Source of the DNA: Wolfiporia cocos
Lineage: Eukaryota; Basidiomycota; Agaricomycetes; Polyporales; Phaeolaceae
Direction of reading: 5' to 3'
DNA: 64,000 bases
Assembly (NCBI GenBank): GCA_029448655.1
Contig: JACCLO010000013.1
Span: forward strand, 1,240,001 to 1,304,000
The notes under the pieces are model-generated. The model did no database searches, was not told the DNA's origin, and saw only the letters and a list, made by a program, of their open reading frames with translations. The position numbers and the translations under genes were made by a program. Positions 10,432 through 22,884 of the stretch are shown piece by piece; position 1 is the stretch's first letter; each line of letters opens with the position of its first letter.

Positions 10432-12042
10432 ATGTCCAAGACGCTCGAGTCCGCAGCTTCTCTCCCCGTCACCCCGCCGCCGGACGTGGCGCCGCCAAAG
10501 AAGAAGCAACCGTATCCGTTCTGGCTGGGAGGTGCGTGCGCGAACCCGTCGGCTAGCCGTCAAGCGACGTGTATTGATCGCGCTGTGATCTAATCTCCGT
10601 TGTGTCCGTATGCAGGCGTCGCCGCGACTATCGCCGCTTCCATAACGCAGTGCGTGTTTTCAGAAAGGCGCCGCCTGCTGTAATCAATGAATTTGACTGT
10701 TTGCGTTGGCGATGCGCGCGTGCCTGGCAGCCCGCTGGACCTGACGAAGGTGCGGATGCAGGCGACGGGCGACAAGGGCATGATCCAGTCGATCAAGAAG
10801 ACCGTGCGCACCGCCGGCGTCCGGGGGCTGTTCGATGGCATCACGGGGACATGGCTGCGCCAAATGTCGTATTCGTTGTGCCGGTTCTGGGCGTACGATG
10901 AGAGCAAGAAGATTGTTGGAGCCGGTGAGTGTGGACTTGCGGTTGGAGCTGGAAAGTCGTAACTCACACCATTATCCAGGACGTGACGCTCCTGCGTGGA
11001 AGCTTGCTCTCGCAGGGAGTATGGGTATGTCGCCTTCGCATAAGCATGCTATCGCGTTCTGAATGAAGTGGTGCAGCGGGGGGCATAGCCGGGCTCGTTG
11101 GCAACCCCGGAGGTATGCAAGCCTTAATATATGTCTCGCTCGCCCCTGACTTTTGTTCCGATGACCACAGAGCTCATCATGGTGCGCATATTGTCACCCC
11201 TCATTGCATCCGCATGAATTTGAATATCGCTTGGGGCCAGGTCCGCCTGCAAAGTGACTTCGCGAAGCCACCAGAGAAGCGGCTGAACTACAAGAACTCT
11301 ATCGATGGGCTTACTCGCGTATGTCTGAACATTAGTGCCAGATTGTATGAAGCTTATTTGCTGTATGTCATGCCAGATGGTCAAAGAGGAGGGCTGGCCG
11401 TCGCTAGGTCGAGGCGTTGGCCCAAACGTTTTCCGTGCGATCCTCATGAACGCGAGCCAGCTTGCGTCGTATGTGATTTCGTTTGCATTCTTCCTCAATT
11501 AGTGTTCAACTTTCGGAGCTCAGATATGACTTCTGCAAAGCGGAATTGCTCAAGACGGGCTACTTTGAGGATAACATCAATGTGCATGTGTCGGCCAGTT
11601 TTATTGCGGTTTGTATCGGTTTCGGCAGCGGTTCTACATCGTTCAGCTAATGCATCACTGTCTTGTAAAGGGCACGGTCGCAACGACTGTCTGCTCACCT
11701 GCAGACGTCATCAAGGTATGAAACATCCGCAATCTTTCGGAGATTGGGCGCTCATTTCTACTCATTTGATTACAGAGTCGCATCATGAGCGCGTCAGGCA
11801 AGGAAGGCAATGTACGATTGAACAAGGTCCCCAGTTTGAGACGGCACTGACGCAGAGGTAATTCACAGTCAACGTTCCAGATGATCAAGACTTCGTTCCG
11901 CAACGAAGGCCCCATGTTCATGTTCAAGGGGTGGCTCCCCGCGTGGTCGCGGCTGCAGCCAACAACGATCCTCATCTTCGTCACGCTTGAACAGCTGAAG
12001 AACCTGGTGGACTATACCCGTGAGTGGCGCGGACTGCAGTGA
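10432..12042 (+). CDS. DIC1: mitochondrial carrier family protein, dicarboxylate carrier type
   Basis: A 305-aa inner-membrane transporter in twelve exons: 10432-10531, 10616-10649, 10731-10924, 10980-11024, 11077-11112, 11171-11181, 11241-11318, 11377-11468, 11524-11608, 11671-11715, 11776-11811 and 11881-12042. All junctions are GT-AG and the sum is exactly 306 codons. The three carrier signatures appear in order: HPLDLTKVRMQ (about residue 45), GNPGELIMVRLQ (about 140) and CSPADVIKSRIM (about 240). Between them are QMSYSLCRFWAYDESKK, GWPSLGRGVGPNVFRAILMN and FMFKGWLPAWSRLQP. The pattern fits Dic1-like carriers, which exchange malate or succinate for phosphate. Substrate is inferred from similarity only; an oxaloacetate or related carrier is possible. 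Exon 6 is only 11 nt and lies inside the second signature. Confidence 0.88.
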
Positions 12043-13066
12043 GCGTGGGGTGAGTGTATTACCCGCGCCGGATGCGTAATGTGGTGTACTAGATACGGTC
12101 ATGCTCGTATAATATGGACATTCCAAAGTTAAGTTCATTGGATGAGGTATTCTTTACCGAGGCCCATGGTCGAGATGCGGAAGCTTCCGGAGCATAGCCT
12201 CCCAGAGGCATCAGATGACCTGTCCCACTTTCCTGGATGAGGACCCCCACTGTGCGAAAACCGACAAGTCTGGCCAGCGAAACTAATTTCAACTCTAGGT
12301 CATGTGCTGCTTGCAGACATATTGGCGAATTGATCCTTCACGAATTGATCCTTCAGGAAACTACTAGCAGAGATCGAACTCAACGAATCTCGACAGCAAT
12401 CACGTATCTTCACAGCACGCACACATGCCACTCTGGTGCCGGCCATGCTGAGAGGTTGCTTTCGCGGGCACACGTAATTTCCGCCACAACCTCTGCCCGC
12501 GAACTATACGTACTTCGGCGGCAGAAGTTGGGCCTACTCGTTGCATTGCTACGAAATAGATGGGCGCTTACACGCACTAAGCTGGGATTTGAATCAGTAT
12601 TCTCTCCAATTGTCTTTCTCTTCCTCGGTGATGATCAGAATCTTAAGCTATCGTTTTACGTTAAGATCAACGAGTACTATTGCGGAGGTTGAGCGGAAAC
12701 AGCCCTCAAGCGTTGCTAGTGGCATCCCGGTTCCGCGCAGATATATACGCACGGTGCAAACTCTCCTGTCTCCCCCCTGCTGGTGCAGTCGATGGAGCTG
12801 CTCCTGCTCCTTACTTCCACTTCCAAAGCCGCCGTTAGTCTGCCCCGGAACGTAGTTTTTCCGAGATGGCGGCCGCGGGCGCTGTGCGGCAGATATGGGC
12901 CGGCTGTCCCCGCAGGGGTCGCACGAATAATTCGGCGACTCGGAAAGTGACTTTGTAATCTCGACTGAAAGGCCCTCTCTCAGGCCCGAATCTCCTGTGC
13001 TCTGTTTAGGGCTCCTGCTCTTCTTTTACACCGCCATCTTTGCTTGGGTTACTGGGTTGAACAGAG
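12043..13066. other. gene-free stretch upstream of the transcription factor
   Basis: A 151-codon plus frame (12237-12692) looks random in composition and has no partner exons. A short direct repeat (GAATTGATCCTTCA, twice, near 12,330-12,355) is the only pattern seen. The right part should hold the promoter of the next gene. Confidence 0.35.
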
Positions 13067-16000
13067 ATGCCGCCCGCTTCCACTGATGAGCAAACCGTCG
13101 AGGTCAAGCCATCGACATCTACTGCGACGCCGGGCACTGCGACCCCTAGTGCTAGCACCACCAGCTCGTCTATCTTGAAGGAGAGGCGATTCAAGCTCAG
13201 CAGGTGAGTGCGCTATCTCTGCTCGCGCCGTGCATTGTCGCGCTGACCGAGTCATTCAGAGCATGCGATCGTTGTCGGTGAGCAATGCCTTGCAGGACGA
13301 TCTGCATTAGGCTCATGCATGGTGCGCAGCCGCCGGAGGATCAAGTGTGACGAAGGCCATCCGTGCCAATCATGTCTGACGTCGAACTCGGCGTGCACAT
13401 TCGAAGAGCCCGGCAAGCGGACGCACCCCCACAAATCCAAGTGAGTACCGCTCCTTCTCGTCGGCCTTTGCACGGGCAGGAGTAGCGGGCAGTGCTGGCT
13501 TCCTTATAAGCCTAAGGGACCAGAACGCGCGACGCAGTTTGCAATCGCGGGAGCCCTATCTCACGATTGGCTGGCCGCCCAGCCGGATTCATACAGCGGG
13601 ATTCCGCTCGAGCGACATTGCAAGGCGTGTAACGTCGCTTGGCCGGTGACTGGTCAGACGCTTCCGAGGATACCCGTATGTATGCGGCCATTTGGCCCGC
13701 GCTGTCGTCCGAATTGACGACGGGATCCATCGATGGCCACTCGTATTGGGCGCCGCGGGCCTGCGTCGGGCATATGACTATGCGCGTTGTGGAATGACTG
13801 CGTCGCATTGCAGGCGATATCGCGCCTCACCCCAACGCGCTCAGTAGAGCGCACACGGCATCGATCCCACAGTCGCTTCGTTCTCGTTAGTAAGTGAGGG
13901 GCGCTGGTATGACGGTATTGAGTCCGCGGGGTCCATAACGTAACTTGTTCATCTGACATGGGGTGTGGCGCTCTCGTTGGTGCATCACGTCGTCGTCAGT
14001 GCATCAAGTTTTTGTCGTCGCGTCTGGTTATGGTACGCACAGGCAGCTGTGTGGGAGCTCGTCCTGGTGTCGTGGCCTATGACCTACCGAGAGCTTCAGG
14101 GCTAGGCTTCTAGCCTTCCGAACCTGTCGACGAACAGAAGCCATTTTGCGACCGTAATTCATGTCACAGGGCCCCAAGCTTTGACCTTTTTTCTGTGATC
14201 CGGCTGCTGTCCACAGTACTCTACCGGACGCCCTAAGACGATTTATGCTTGGGTGCATCGAGTTCTGAATGACCCGGCGGCAATGCTACCGGCGGGAACT
14301 TCCTGGCTTCTGCCGCGGCACCTGGTGTGTCCAGATTCAGGATTTGGCCACATTCACCTCTGGGCGCGATCTGGTACAGCGGCCCAGTCGCCTGGAACGC
14401 AATGCGCGGATGCGCACACAGCAGGAATGCTGTGCGTTCCAAGGAAATTGGTCATTTGATAGGTCTTGGCCCCAGCGGACTTTGTGCGGTGCTGCCTTTC
14501 TGCTGCGAATGTTTCTGTTAGCTGCTGCTTTCACCGTGCCTGCCACGTCAAACTGCTCCTGATCCTCTTGTCCCCCTGCAATCCTGTCGCGGAGCGCTGA
14601 TCTGCTATTGAACCACCAGACGCGCCGCGACGCTCGAAGATCGCATGCACCATCTGGAGACGCTCATCCAAGCAATACCTCCAGCTGTCTTTGCTGCAGG
14701 AGGTGCAGGCGCTGCGAATGGTATACCACACTCGCCCATTGATCCCACCACCAATCCCCACGCGTCGTTCGCATCCTCCACACATACCTTCCCAACCGCG
14801 ATGCCCCCTCCCTCCTTAAATTCGTATCCGCTCATGAACCCCTCTACCTTCTTTGCGCCAGTGAAGTCGACGAGGAACGCCAGTCCGGGTTCTGGCTGCT
14901 TCTCAGTGCAAAATGGCATGAATGGTGGCGCAGACAACCTCCCAGACGATACAACGCGGATGTCGCTCTCATCTTCATATCTGTACTTTGATGATGAGGG
15001 ATACACGCGGTGGCAGGGTGAGACATCCGGGTTGCCATTGCTTGATCTACTCGTCGAACGCCACAATATGACCAAGCCGGATCCGGATCGACCGGTACAA
15101 GCTTCCTCTTGGGCGAGCCAGAATGGACAGGCTATCAACGACTGGTTCCCAGACCGTACTCCCAAGCGAACTGACAATAATCCGGAGGCGATTTGGAAGC
15201 TTATCACGTCCTTCATAGCTCCAGAATTGATGGACAGGTATGCCAAAATCTCTATATACTGTAGCATCTGGTTTGAAACTCTCCTGAAAGCCTTGTGCAA
15301 TGCTTCTTATCGACTACGTATTACCTCATGCCATTTTTGCACGTTCCAACATTCCTTGCGGTACGTTGGCGGCCGTGCAGCTCATTATGCTATCCGCACT
15401 GAGCTCGATAAAACAGGACTACGGAAATCCTCGAAAATGGGGCGAGCCCGGATTTGCTGCATTCATCGTAGCAATATGTTGCCTGTCATCAAGACACATC
15501 GACGATCCTCGCGTACGAGCCGATCCCAACGATGGAAATAGTGCCGGCACGCAGTGGTTTGAATTGTTTGGCCGCTTGCGCACTCTCCCAAGCGCTGATC
15601 GGCCAACGATTTACACCGTGCAGGCGGTTCTCATTGCGGGTGTCTATGCAGTAGGCTTGGGCAAGCTTTCACGGGCATTCGCTCTCCTTTCTGAAGCTGT
15701 AACACTGTCTGTTGACATCGGCCTGCACCGCTCGGTTGACGACTACGACGTATTCGACGCGATCGAGGACGAGGTGCGCAAGCGGACGTTCTGGTGCGTC
15801 TACCTGTGGGACAAGCAGGCCAGCTCGTATTTCGGGCGTCCGCCTGTAATTCGGCTACGGGACTGCGATGTTGGCGAGCCTGCCATTGTGGACGACGAGT
15901 TCATCACTCGAGACGGCGTTGGTATCCAGCCGGCGGACACCGAGAGCCGTATGCATGCTTTCGTCAGTTGCGTGCGCATATTCGTCGTTCTCGAGTCTGT

Positions 16001-17259
16001 CGTCGACATTCCCCCGCCTCGACACGTCGGGGAAGGATCTTCGCCGTTCCTCACCCGTGCAGCAAGTGTATGCGGCGGCTTCCGACGTGCGAGGGAGCTC
16101 CGTGAAGAGGAGCTCCTCCTCGACGAGATAGTGCGGTCGATACCCCCGCATTGGGCACACACCGTGGAGACGATGACCTGCGACGACGTCCTCCGCGTGA
16201 CGCAAGCCAATCGGTTGCACTGTGCGGAACAGTACGCCCGGATGTTAATCCATCGCCATCGATTTTCGGAACTGGTCGCGGAACGGACTCAGAACCAGTT
16301 TGGTAATGCAGAGCAGACTGATGCTGAGTGTGAGGCAATGCGCGCAGCCCATGCGTGCGCTCTACAAATCATCTCGTCACATTTGCACATTGCTGCGAAG
16401 GGTTTAATGACATATTGTGAGTACTTCACCGTCTTATGGAGTACAGCAGCTTACGAGTGAACAGATGGTGTGCATGTTATCCACCAGCTGACTGCTGCTG
16501 GGCGTACACTGGTTGCGGTTCTGCTGTGTTGCCATCAGGAGCGTATGCAGCCATTAATCGCACCTGGCCTCGAGGCATTACGATCATGCGTTGGTCTACT
16601 GAAGCGCTTCAGCGGCCGATATGTTTGTGGGCAGCGATCCGGGGATCTCATGGAAGAGTTCTGCAGACGTATGTGCCAAACTGATCTATTTGCAGTCAGC
16701 AACAACTGAATTCCAATCTTTAGTCACCCAGATACCCTTGGACTCTGCTCGCAACGGAGATGTCCCTGGCGCCAGCAACCGGCCACCATGGGTCCGACCT
16801 GCGCGCAAAAAGACGCCTTCAAGTGCGCGATCTCCCGCAGGCTCCGCGGACTCGCCATCACATACCGGTAGCCCGGAAGACTACTCCACCTCGGATGCCT
16901 TCCTTGACCTGCGCGGCACCAGTCAGGAGCCTGCGCCATTCACTCCCAGCTCAAATCCATCTACGCAAGGTGTCGCACATGCACTTTCTCGCAGTACATT
17001 CGGACTGAGCGGTCCACCGCCAGGCCCCGGTCCTTCGTTCATGGATGGATCGAGTGGTTTGGATATGATGTCAACTGACAGCCCGTTGTCAATGAACCCA
17101 TCAGACATTCTAGCTCTGTTCAATGACGGCTCTGTGGATATGTCGACGTTGCTTATGTCTCCTCACATCGGGGGATCCAGTGAATCACAAAATGGTGGCT
17201 TCTATAGTATGACACCCACTCCAAACGGAAGTGGTCCTGTGGGTATGGTCTCGCCGTAG
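13067..17259 (+). CDS. Zn(II)2Cys6 fungal-specific transcription factor
   Basis: An 897-aa model in eight exons: 13067-13203, 13260-13277, 13330-13440, 14620-15237, 15291-15360, 15417-16416, 16465-16668 and 16724-17259. The phases close to 898 codons. Exons 1-3 together make a perfect zinc cluster: [19 protein letters not shown] then SCLTSNSAC, spacing CX2CX6CX5CX2CX6C, at about residues 47-75. The linker [19 protein letters not shown] is a short coiled-coil dimerisation segment. The middle ([74 protein letters not shown]) is the fungal_trans regulatory domain. The tail is Ser/Pro-rich. Target genes are unknown. Oddities are an 18-nt exon 2 inside the zinc cluster and a 1,179-nt intron 3 when all other introns are 48-56 nt. 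Confidence 0.9.
13441..14619 (+). other. 1,179-nt intron within the Zn2Cys6 gene
   Basis: Donor GTGAGT and acceptor ACCAG keep the reading frame between HPHKSK and RAATLEDR, and no alternative exon inside continues the frame. The contents are CG-rich and show no transposon ends or long reading frame. It could be an intron enlarged by an old, now unreadable insertion, or a site of alternative transcription starts. Confidence 0.65.
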
Positions 17260-18810
17260 GTAAGACGTCCGGTAATACCTACTTGTTCACACTCAACAAT
17301 CATCCTTCTTCACCAGTTTGTAACGCTAGTGCTAGTTCTGGACTGTTTGTTGTTATGCCATGGGTTCAACATACTCGAGCATCAGTATGAAAGTCAATCA
17401 GTTGTTGCAATGACATACACGGGCGCCATTCTGTACCATGTCGTAACGGCTGTTTTGAATTCGAATCGAAAGGTCGTTCACTGAGCCAAATTTGTTCGCG
17501 GATAGTAAGTCAAATACATATTTGCTAATATTAAGACCGTCCCTGTTGTGTTGCTGGCAATCGGTGCACATGCGTCGCCTACATTCACTCCTCTTCGACC
17601 GAGTCTCGTGAGCGTTTTCCATCTAGCTCGAAGCCGTCAGCGGGCGCTATGTGAAGTCATGGGATCCGCCGCCTGAGACAGTGAACTATCAATTGATGTT
17701 GGCTCACTGAGGCCGGGCGGCAATGCAAAGCAGATATATGAGATAATCCCTGGATGTCACCGTCGCCCGCCACATACTCAGGCAGCCATCGATCGGCCAT
17801 CGACCGGTCGCTGTTTAAGCTTAAGTGTACCAGAAAAATGCGTCACCGTTATGTGGCGGCCGGAATGTGCAACCATAGCGTGCCAAGGTCGGCCCCGTTC
17901 TCACTGGTCGGAAGGTGTGCTGTCCTAACGCTGGGCTTCCTTCCGCACCGAAACGCGGCGAGGGTGGACGTTGATGCAGACGTGCGATCGGCGAACCGTG
18001 ACCGCCGTCTATGGTGCAGTAGCGCGACAATTGCAATGATCTGGCATCGCGTCGTGTGTCGCGCATCCGTGATTGTGAACTCGCGCGGCCGTGTCTGCGA
18101 TTGTCTCGCGACGTCTACTTATGGACACCCAATGCGTCTGTTGCCGGACGCAAAAATAAAACGCACGCGACCTGAAGTTATCCATGAATACACAGACCGC
18201 CGTACAAAGAGGACAAGCAAGGACTTCACAAGTGCCCCTCAACCAGCAGGACGGCGTGCGGACTCTAGAGACAGCAATTTCGCAACGCCGAAGCGAGTCG
18301 CTTATGATAGCAGCACTGAGTATGATCGGACGAATAGAATAGATGCTGGTGGGATGACCCGCGATGTGCGTATTCTGGTGATGATGGCGACAGTCAAAAA
18401 GACCATGCAGCTCTGAATTACACGTGAGCTGGCTTTGCTCTGCGTCACCCTGCTGAAGATCCATCGCCGGCCTCGGTCAGAGCACAGCAAGCATCGCAAG
18501 GTACGAGTCAGAGACAAGATGTATACAATCTATGACCGAGGCAACAATCGCAAGGCGTATAGTACAAGTAGGCTACATTGCTACAATGTTACACAACACA
18601 GAGGACAGCGGGGGCAAGACCACAGCACGAGCGAGGAGATAACGAGATAAGGAAGCAAACATTCAACTAGATGCAGCAACAGCAGTGACAAATACTAAGC
18701 CAGTCCAATATGTCCGTTGATAATTATACAAGATGATGATGCGGCCTGACAAGGCAACGCGCGTATTTTGCAGATTGAGTACAGTGATAGCGGATGGTGG
18801 AATGTTGAGT
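17260..18810. other. gene-free stretch between convergent genes
   Basis: The left end is the 3' flank of the transcription factor. A 220-codon plus frame at 17754-18416 has an ATG, but its Arg/Cys-rich, domain-free product looks like chance translation. No gene is supported. Confidence 0.35.
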
Positions 18811-19263
18811 CTAGCTGGTCAAGTCGAACCAGACGGGGAAGGCCAGCTTTTGTAGTGCCCCTGTACGAGCTAAATGACGGCGTGCCGCGAGGGCAAGATC
18901 CTGTAGTCAGTGGCGGTTGAATCAGCACAAGCACGGCATCCAGATCGTTCAGCTTACAACGATGAGATCAGAGAGCCTATGGCGCCTCTTGGGCTTGTCG
19001 ATAGGGTGACCGGCAGGGTGATGAGCACGGTCCAAATTTTGGGCATTGCGGCCGGCTACCGCGTTGGGCTATAATGTATGAGATCTAAGAAGAAGCATAG
19101 ATGCTTTGGACCGCAACGGCACTCACTGTGTATGCTAGCAGCGACGTGGCGATTCTGAGCGCGTCTTCATAGCGATAGTCCGCCGTATTCTGATCCGCAG
19201 CACCCACCATACGCGTTGTCAGCTTATCAGTCTGCCGCTTCACGCTACAGAAAAGCTTACCAT
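18811..19263 (-). CDS. small protein of unknown function
   Basis: I do not recognise this gene. Exons 19127, 19068-18958 and 18900-18811 join in phase 0 across canonical introns (donors GTGAGT and GTAAGC, acceptors TATAG and TACAG, 58 and 57 nt). The shared core reads DYRYEDALRIATSLLAYTP, NAVAGRNAQNLDRAHHP, DKPKRRHRLSDLIV and DLALAARRHLARTGALQKLA, ending FPVWFDLTS. The start is open. The ATG at 19263 is followed at once by a GTAAGC donor and would give 88 aa after a 71-nt intron. An unspliced ATG at 19210 (MVGAADQNTADY) gives 94 aa. An ATG at 19419 gives about 140 aa. No signal peptide or membrane helix is seen; two short amphipathic helices are likely. Confidence 0.55.
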
Positions 19264-19419
19264 TGGGGTGCTGGGGGGCTGCCGGCGGGGCTTTGAGGAA
19301 TAAGGATGATAGCGACGTCGGTGGCTCTCACGACACGATGACGAGCGACGCGTGTCGTTATCTGTGTACGAGAGAACGAAGGCAAAGGACGGATAAGCGG
19401 GCTCGACGGTACCGCGCAT

Positions 19420-21008
19420 GTCGACCGTTATATTTGAGTGGTTTGCGGTGGTGGGGAGATTGAACAGCGTCTGGCGAATGGAGAAGTTGGGGAGATGGTG
19501 GGTGGGTAGCAGGTGGGTGGTGGGTGGATGATGAGAGTGCGATGATCGTTTTTAAGCGAGAGCCGGCCATTGTGCAGGACCACGAGAAGCTGCTTTCTCG
19601 TAAAAGCAGTTTGAAAGAGTTGCGTCAGATGTCTGGATATCGATTCTAGACAGACGCGTCCAAGTCGCCGCCCGCGCGCTAGACTGTCTCCGCATTGTGA
19701 GCGACCATGATCTGCTTCCGTGATCGCTGTTCCTCCCTGGACCACCCGATGTTTCTAATGTGATCTGAAATGCGGCCCAAAAAGTCAGATTAGCTGTGTA
19801 TCAGCACGAGAGTACAGAGAGAACACATGTGTGTCGCCATCGAGAAAAGCTTCCGTCACACATTGGAGAGAATTTACTTCCGCGATCGTGACCCTACGCC
19901 GTGTGTCCTGTCTCGTTCTCCCCTCCCTTTTCCACGACTTGCAGCATACATAACGACGACGACGATCGTATATCGCAGCGCCAGGTGTTGTTTCACCCAG
20001 CTCATGCACCGGAAACGCGTCCGTCGCACTCTCGATAGATTCTGCTTCCACAACCGCCGGTCTGACCGCGGCATCTACTCTGGGACGCCATAATCCCGCA
20101 ACGCGTCGCAGAAGAGGGACGAATACCAGAGGCTAAAAACGTAGGATCAACAAGGACGACCGGGGGACGTAGCAGGCAAACTCAGGTGCGAGCGCCGCCC
20201 CAGCTCGACAGACATGCGTTCGAAGCCTTCTTCCAGGCCCCCTCATGCTGAACGCTTCTTGAAGCCCACGTTGATAGCTGTTGCCTCTAGATGCGTCTGG
20301 TGGCCCGAACGCGTTCCCTGGGACGAGCGTCCACTCCGCATCCACCGCAACGCAGACAACCCCACGTCTAGTGCGGATACTGCGACCGCTCGAGAGGTGA
20401 GCAGATCTGCACCCCTCAACCGACACCTCGCCGCATAGGACTCCCATCCATGGGGCGATACTCCCTCTAGCACACGGCGGGCGGCGCCATGCAGAATGTG
20501 ATGCGTGACGTCGGGGTCGGGTCACGCTCGTGACACTGCGCGACCGATAAGGCGCGCAGCGCAGTGAGTCAGCCCATCTTGAAAAATTCTACCATCCGCC
20601 CAATCTCATCTGCGTGCATCAAAGACACGGAAACCGAATTCCAGCATGCTGTGAATTCAAGCCTGCCTGAAAACCGGAATGCTTTCAGGCCTCTCAAGTT
20701 CGAAGAAGCAGAGTGCCAGTCCGTTCGCCCCACTGTGAATGAGGCGCGCGATACGCAACGACGACATGGATGACGACCGAACAAGAGCTGGCAAGAGGAA
20801 GACATACCATTAATTTCGTGATCCCCTCCCGTGTCCACCAGAAGCACGGGCACAGTGACCGTGTGCAGCGACGGGCCGCAACCGTGAGGAGACAACGTCC
20901 CTTTGCACCGTACCCAACCCAGATGGCACCCGTGGAATCATGCAAGAGTGCTACGAGCGGCCTGTCCGCCCGTCTGATAAGTGTTTTGTGCTACGAAGGA
21001 TATTGACC
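19420..21008. other. gene-free, CG-rich stretch
   Basis: Several 60-130 codon frames exist on both strands, but none has a domain or a consistent exon chain. No terminal repeats or tandem repeats are seen. Confidence 0.35.
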
Positions 21009-21349
21009 ATGTTCGATTCCACAAGCGTAGAGACAGCGTGCGAGCTCTTCGCGACATTCCAAGCAGGGAGGCCCTCAAGAGCTCAGCAGTCCCAGCAGCT
21101 TGACCAAGCATTCAAGAAGCTAAAAGTCGCGGAAGCAGTGAGAACATTCAGATTTTCGTGCGAGAGCAGCACCGTTTTTTTCGCGTCGACAGCAGCCTCC
21201 AAGGAATACAAGCAGATATCGACAGTCCGTCGCAGGTATCCGAGCAGTGCATCAGGCCAGAACGAACAGTTCCAGCGCATATATACGAAGAAAGAGCCGC
21301 AGCAATCGGTCAGAACGAATTGGACGAGAAAAGTGAAAACAACCCCTAA
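21009..21349 (+). CDS. possible small gene or gene remnant, function unknown
   Basis: A start at 21009 opens a helix-rich frame (MFDSTSVETACELFATF, then QQLDQAFKKLKVAEA). A second frame continues with VSEQCIRPERTVPAHIYEE, RAAAIGQNELDEKSENNP and a stop at 21349. A 98-nt GTGAGA...TCGCAG intron would join the two in phase 0. The same shift could equally be a one-base indel, making this a broken gene. No family is recognised. Glutamine- and glutamate-rich content differs from the random frames nearby, which is the only reason for listing it. Confidence 0.25.
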
Positions 21350-22884
21350 GTGTCGCTGGTCACGCCGATCACGTCGCGCAGCGCACCGGCCACCCGTTGT
21401 CGAGCCGCTCACCTCGTCCTGGGATTCTTTCAGGATCTCTGCGCCGAGAACAAATTGATCCACATCGCGGCCTTCATCTCACTTTCCAGAAATTTATATG
21501 CGGTCGGCACTGTGGTCGTGATTGACGAGCGAAAACAGGTTCTGTCGACACCGGCAAATATGTTGCCTTTCTCGGGCGATGACAAAGTCCGCTGGCTTCT
21601 CCAACGCTCCCCGGCCACATTGGCGAGCTGTAAAGCTGTGATTCGTGTCTTCAGCTCCGGTTGTATTCAATTATGCGACTTTCTGCCTCGGTGTGTCCTA
21701 CTTGTCAACGAGCTCGTAGCTTTCAGCGCAACGTCTGTCTTGGTGGCGCATTCGTGGTCAACGTCATCACTTGGTTGTCCCCTCTAGGTGAAACAGGTTA
21801 TCTGCGAGTATTACAAAATACCCGGACACGATCGCTATGGTCGCTAGCTCTCAGGGAGACTACGAATCAAAAAGCGATTGTTCAGCTCTTCAGTTCTCCC
21901 AACACCTGTTGTCGTCCAGCCTAACAGGCCAGATTTAACAAACTTTGCGGCACTCGTGCTGAACAACCATGCTAAGACACGACTTTCGCCCTGCTAAAGC
22001 GTGCAAGGGAAGATTCAGTATGTGGTCATTTCGCAAGCGGGCATGACAGTGCGTTGTACGTCCATATCAATTCCCATGCTTCCGAATTGACTGTATGACT
22101 GTATAGCGCGCATTGATGACATATTGCCTACACCGGATACCATGGCTGTGCACTCTGACAACAGCCAATGGACTCCCCAAGCGTTCTATATCACCATATC
22201 TCACTGACTCACTTCAAAACACCACAGTCGATTCGGCGCATGCGAGCGGCCCTCTCGTGGGCTCTTCCAAAGCCATAACGATCTTCACATTCCTCCGAAA
22301 GCCGGTCCTGGACAGTCAAGTAATCTGCCTTTCGGGAACACGGTGGATCTTGTCAACTGCAACCATCCGACTACTTCGCCCCAAGGACATCATGTGGCCG
22401 TCCTCTCCGCCAACGTGGCATTGGTCCAAAATTTACTGTAATTCTCCATTCGGAGAATGTGACGCATGTCCTGCGTGGTCAGCTTCAGACGTTGCGGTTG
22501 GGTATTTGCTACCTGACACGCGCTTTACTTCCGGTATCACAGTTGCTCACGACCAATTCTTGATATGGCCTCCAGCACATGCTGCAGCTATGTGAATGGA
22601 AGCACGTCGTATATTTTGATGAGGTACACAGACAACACCAAGATATACGATAGCACAAGACGGTGAGGAGCCAGGCAGTTTAGTGGACGGGTGAACTTAA
22701 ATATTTTGCCCCTGTATATCTCCCCTTTTCTACAAACATTCTCTATCCTATATTTACCATCATCATCGATCGAATACTGCAACTTTGCCCCAAATCATCA
22801 TCCACCGATACAAGGAAAAATCAGGAATCCAAGACTGATGTGAAGTCCCCTGAGAAGATCAAAAGCCAGTACAGCACATGCGCT
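21350..22884. other. stretch without a supportable gene
   Basis: Open frames of 145 codons (21350-21787) and 160 codons (22113-22595) are present, but neither shows a family motif and I could not chain them with splice sites. They may be remnants. The right end is the 3' flank of the P450 gene. Confidence 0.35.

Noticed and set aside
12237..12692. 151-codon plus-strand frame upstream of the transcription factor
   Set aside because: No family signal; it sits in what should be the promoter region.
13520..13640. Possible alternative acceptor and exon inside the long intron (GGGACCAG near 13,520)
   Set aside because: The frame after this acceptor hits a stop at about 13,630 and lacks the conserved linker sequence found at 14,620.
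17754..18416. 220-codon plus-strand open frame
   Set aside because: Arg/Cys-rich, no domain, no neighbouring exons; typical of chance frames in CG-rich DNA.
20133..20525. 130-codon minus-strand frame
   Set aside because: Composition reflects CG-rich DNA and no motif or splice partner was found.
22113..22595. 160-codon plus-strand frame considered as an oxidase or hydrolase exon
   Set aside because: None of the three plus frames or the minus strand gave a recognisable motif.
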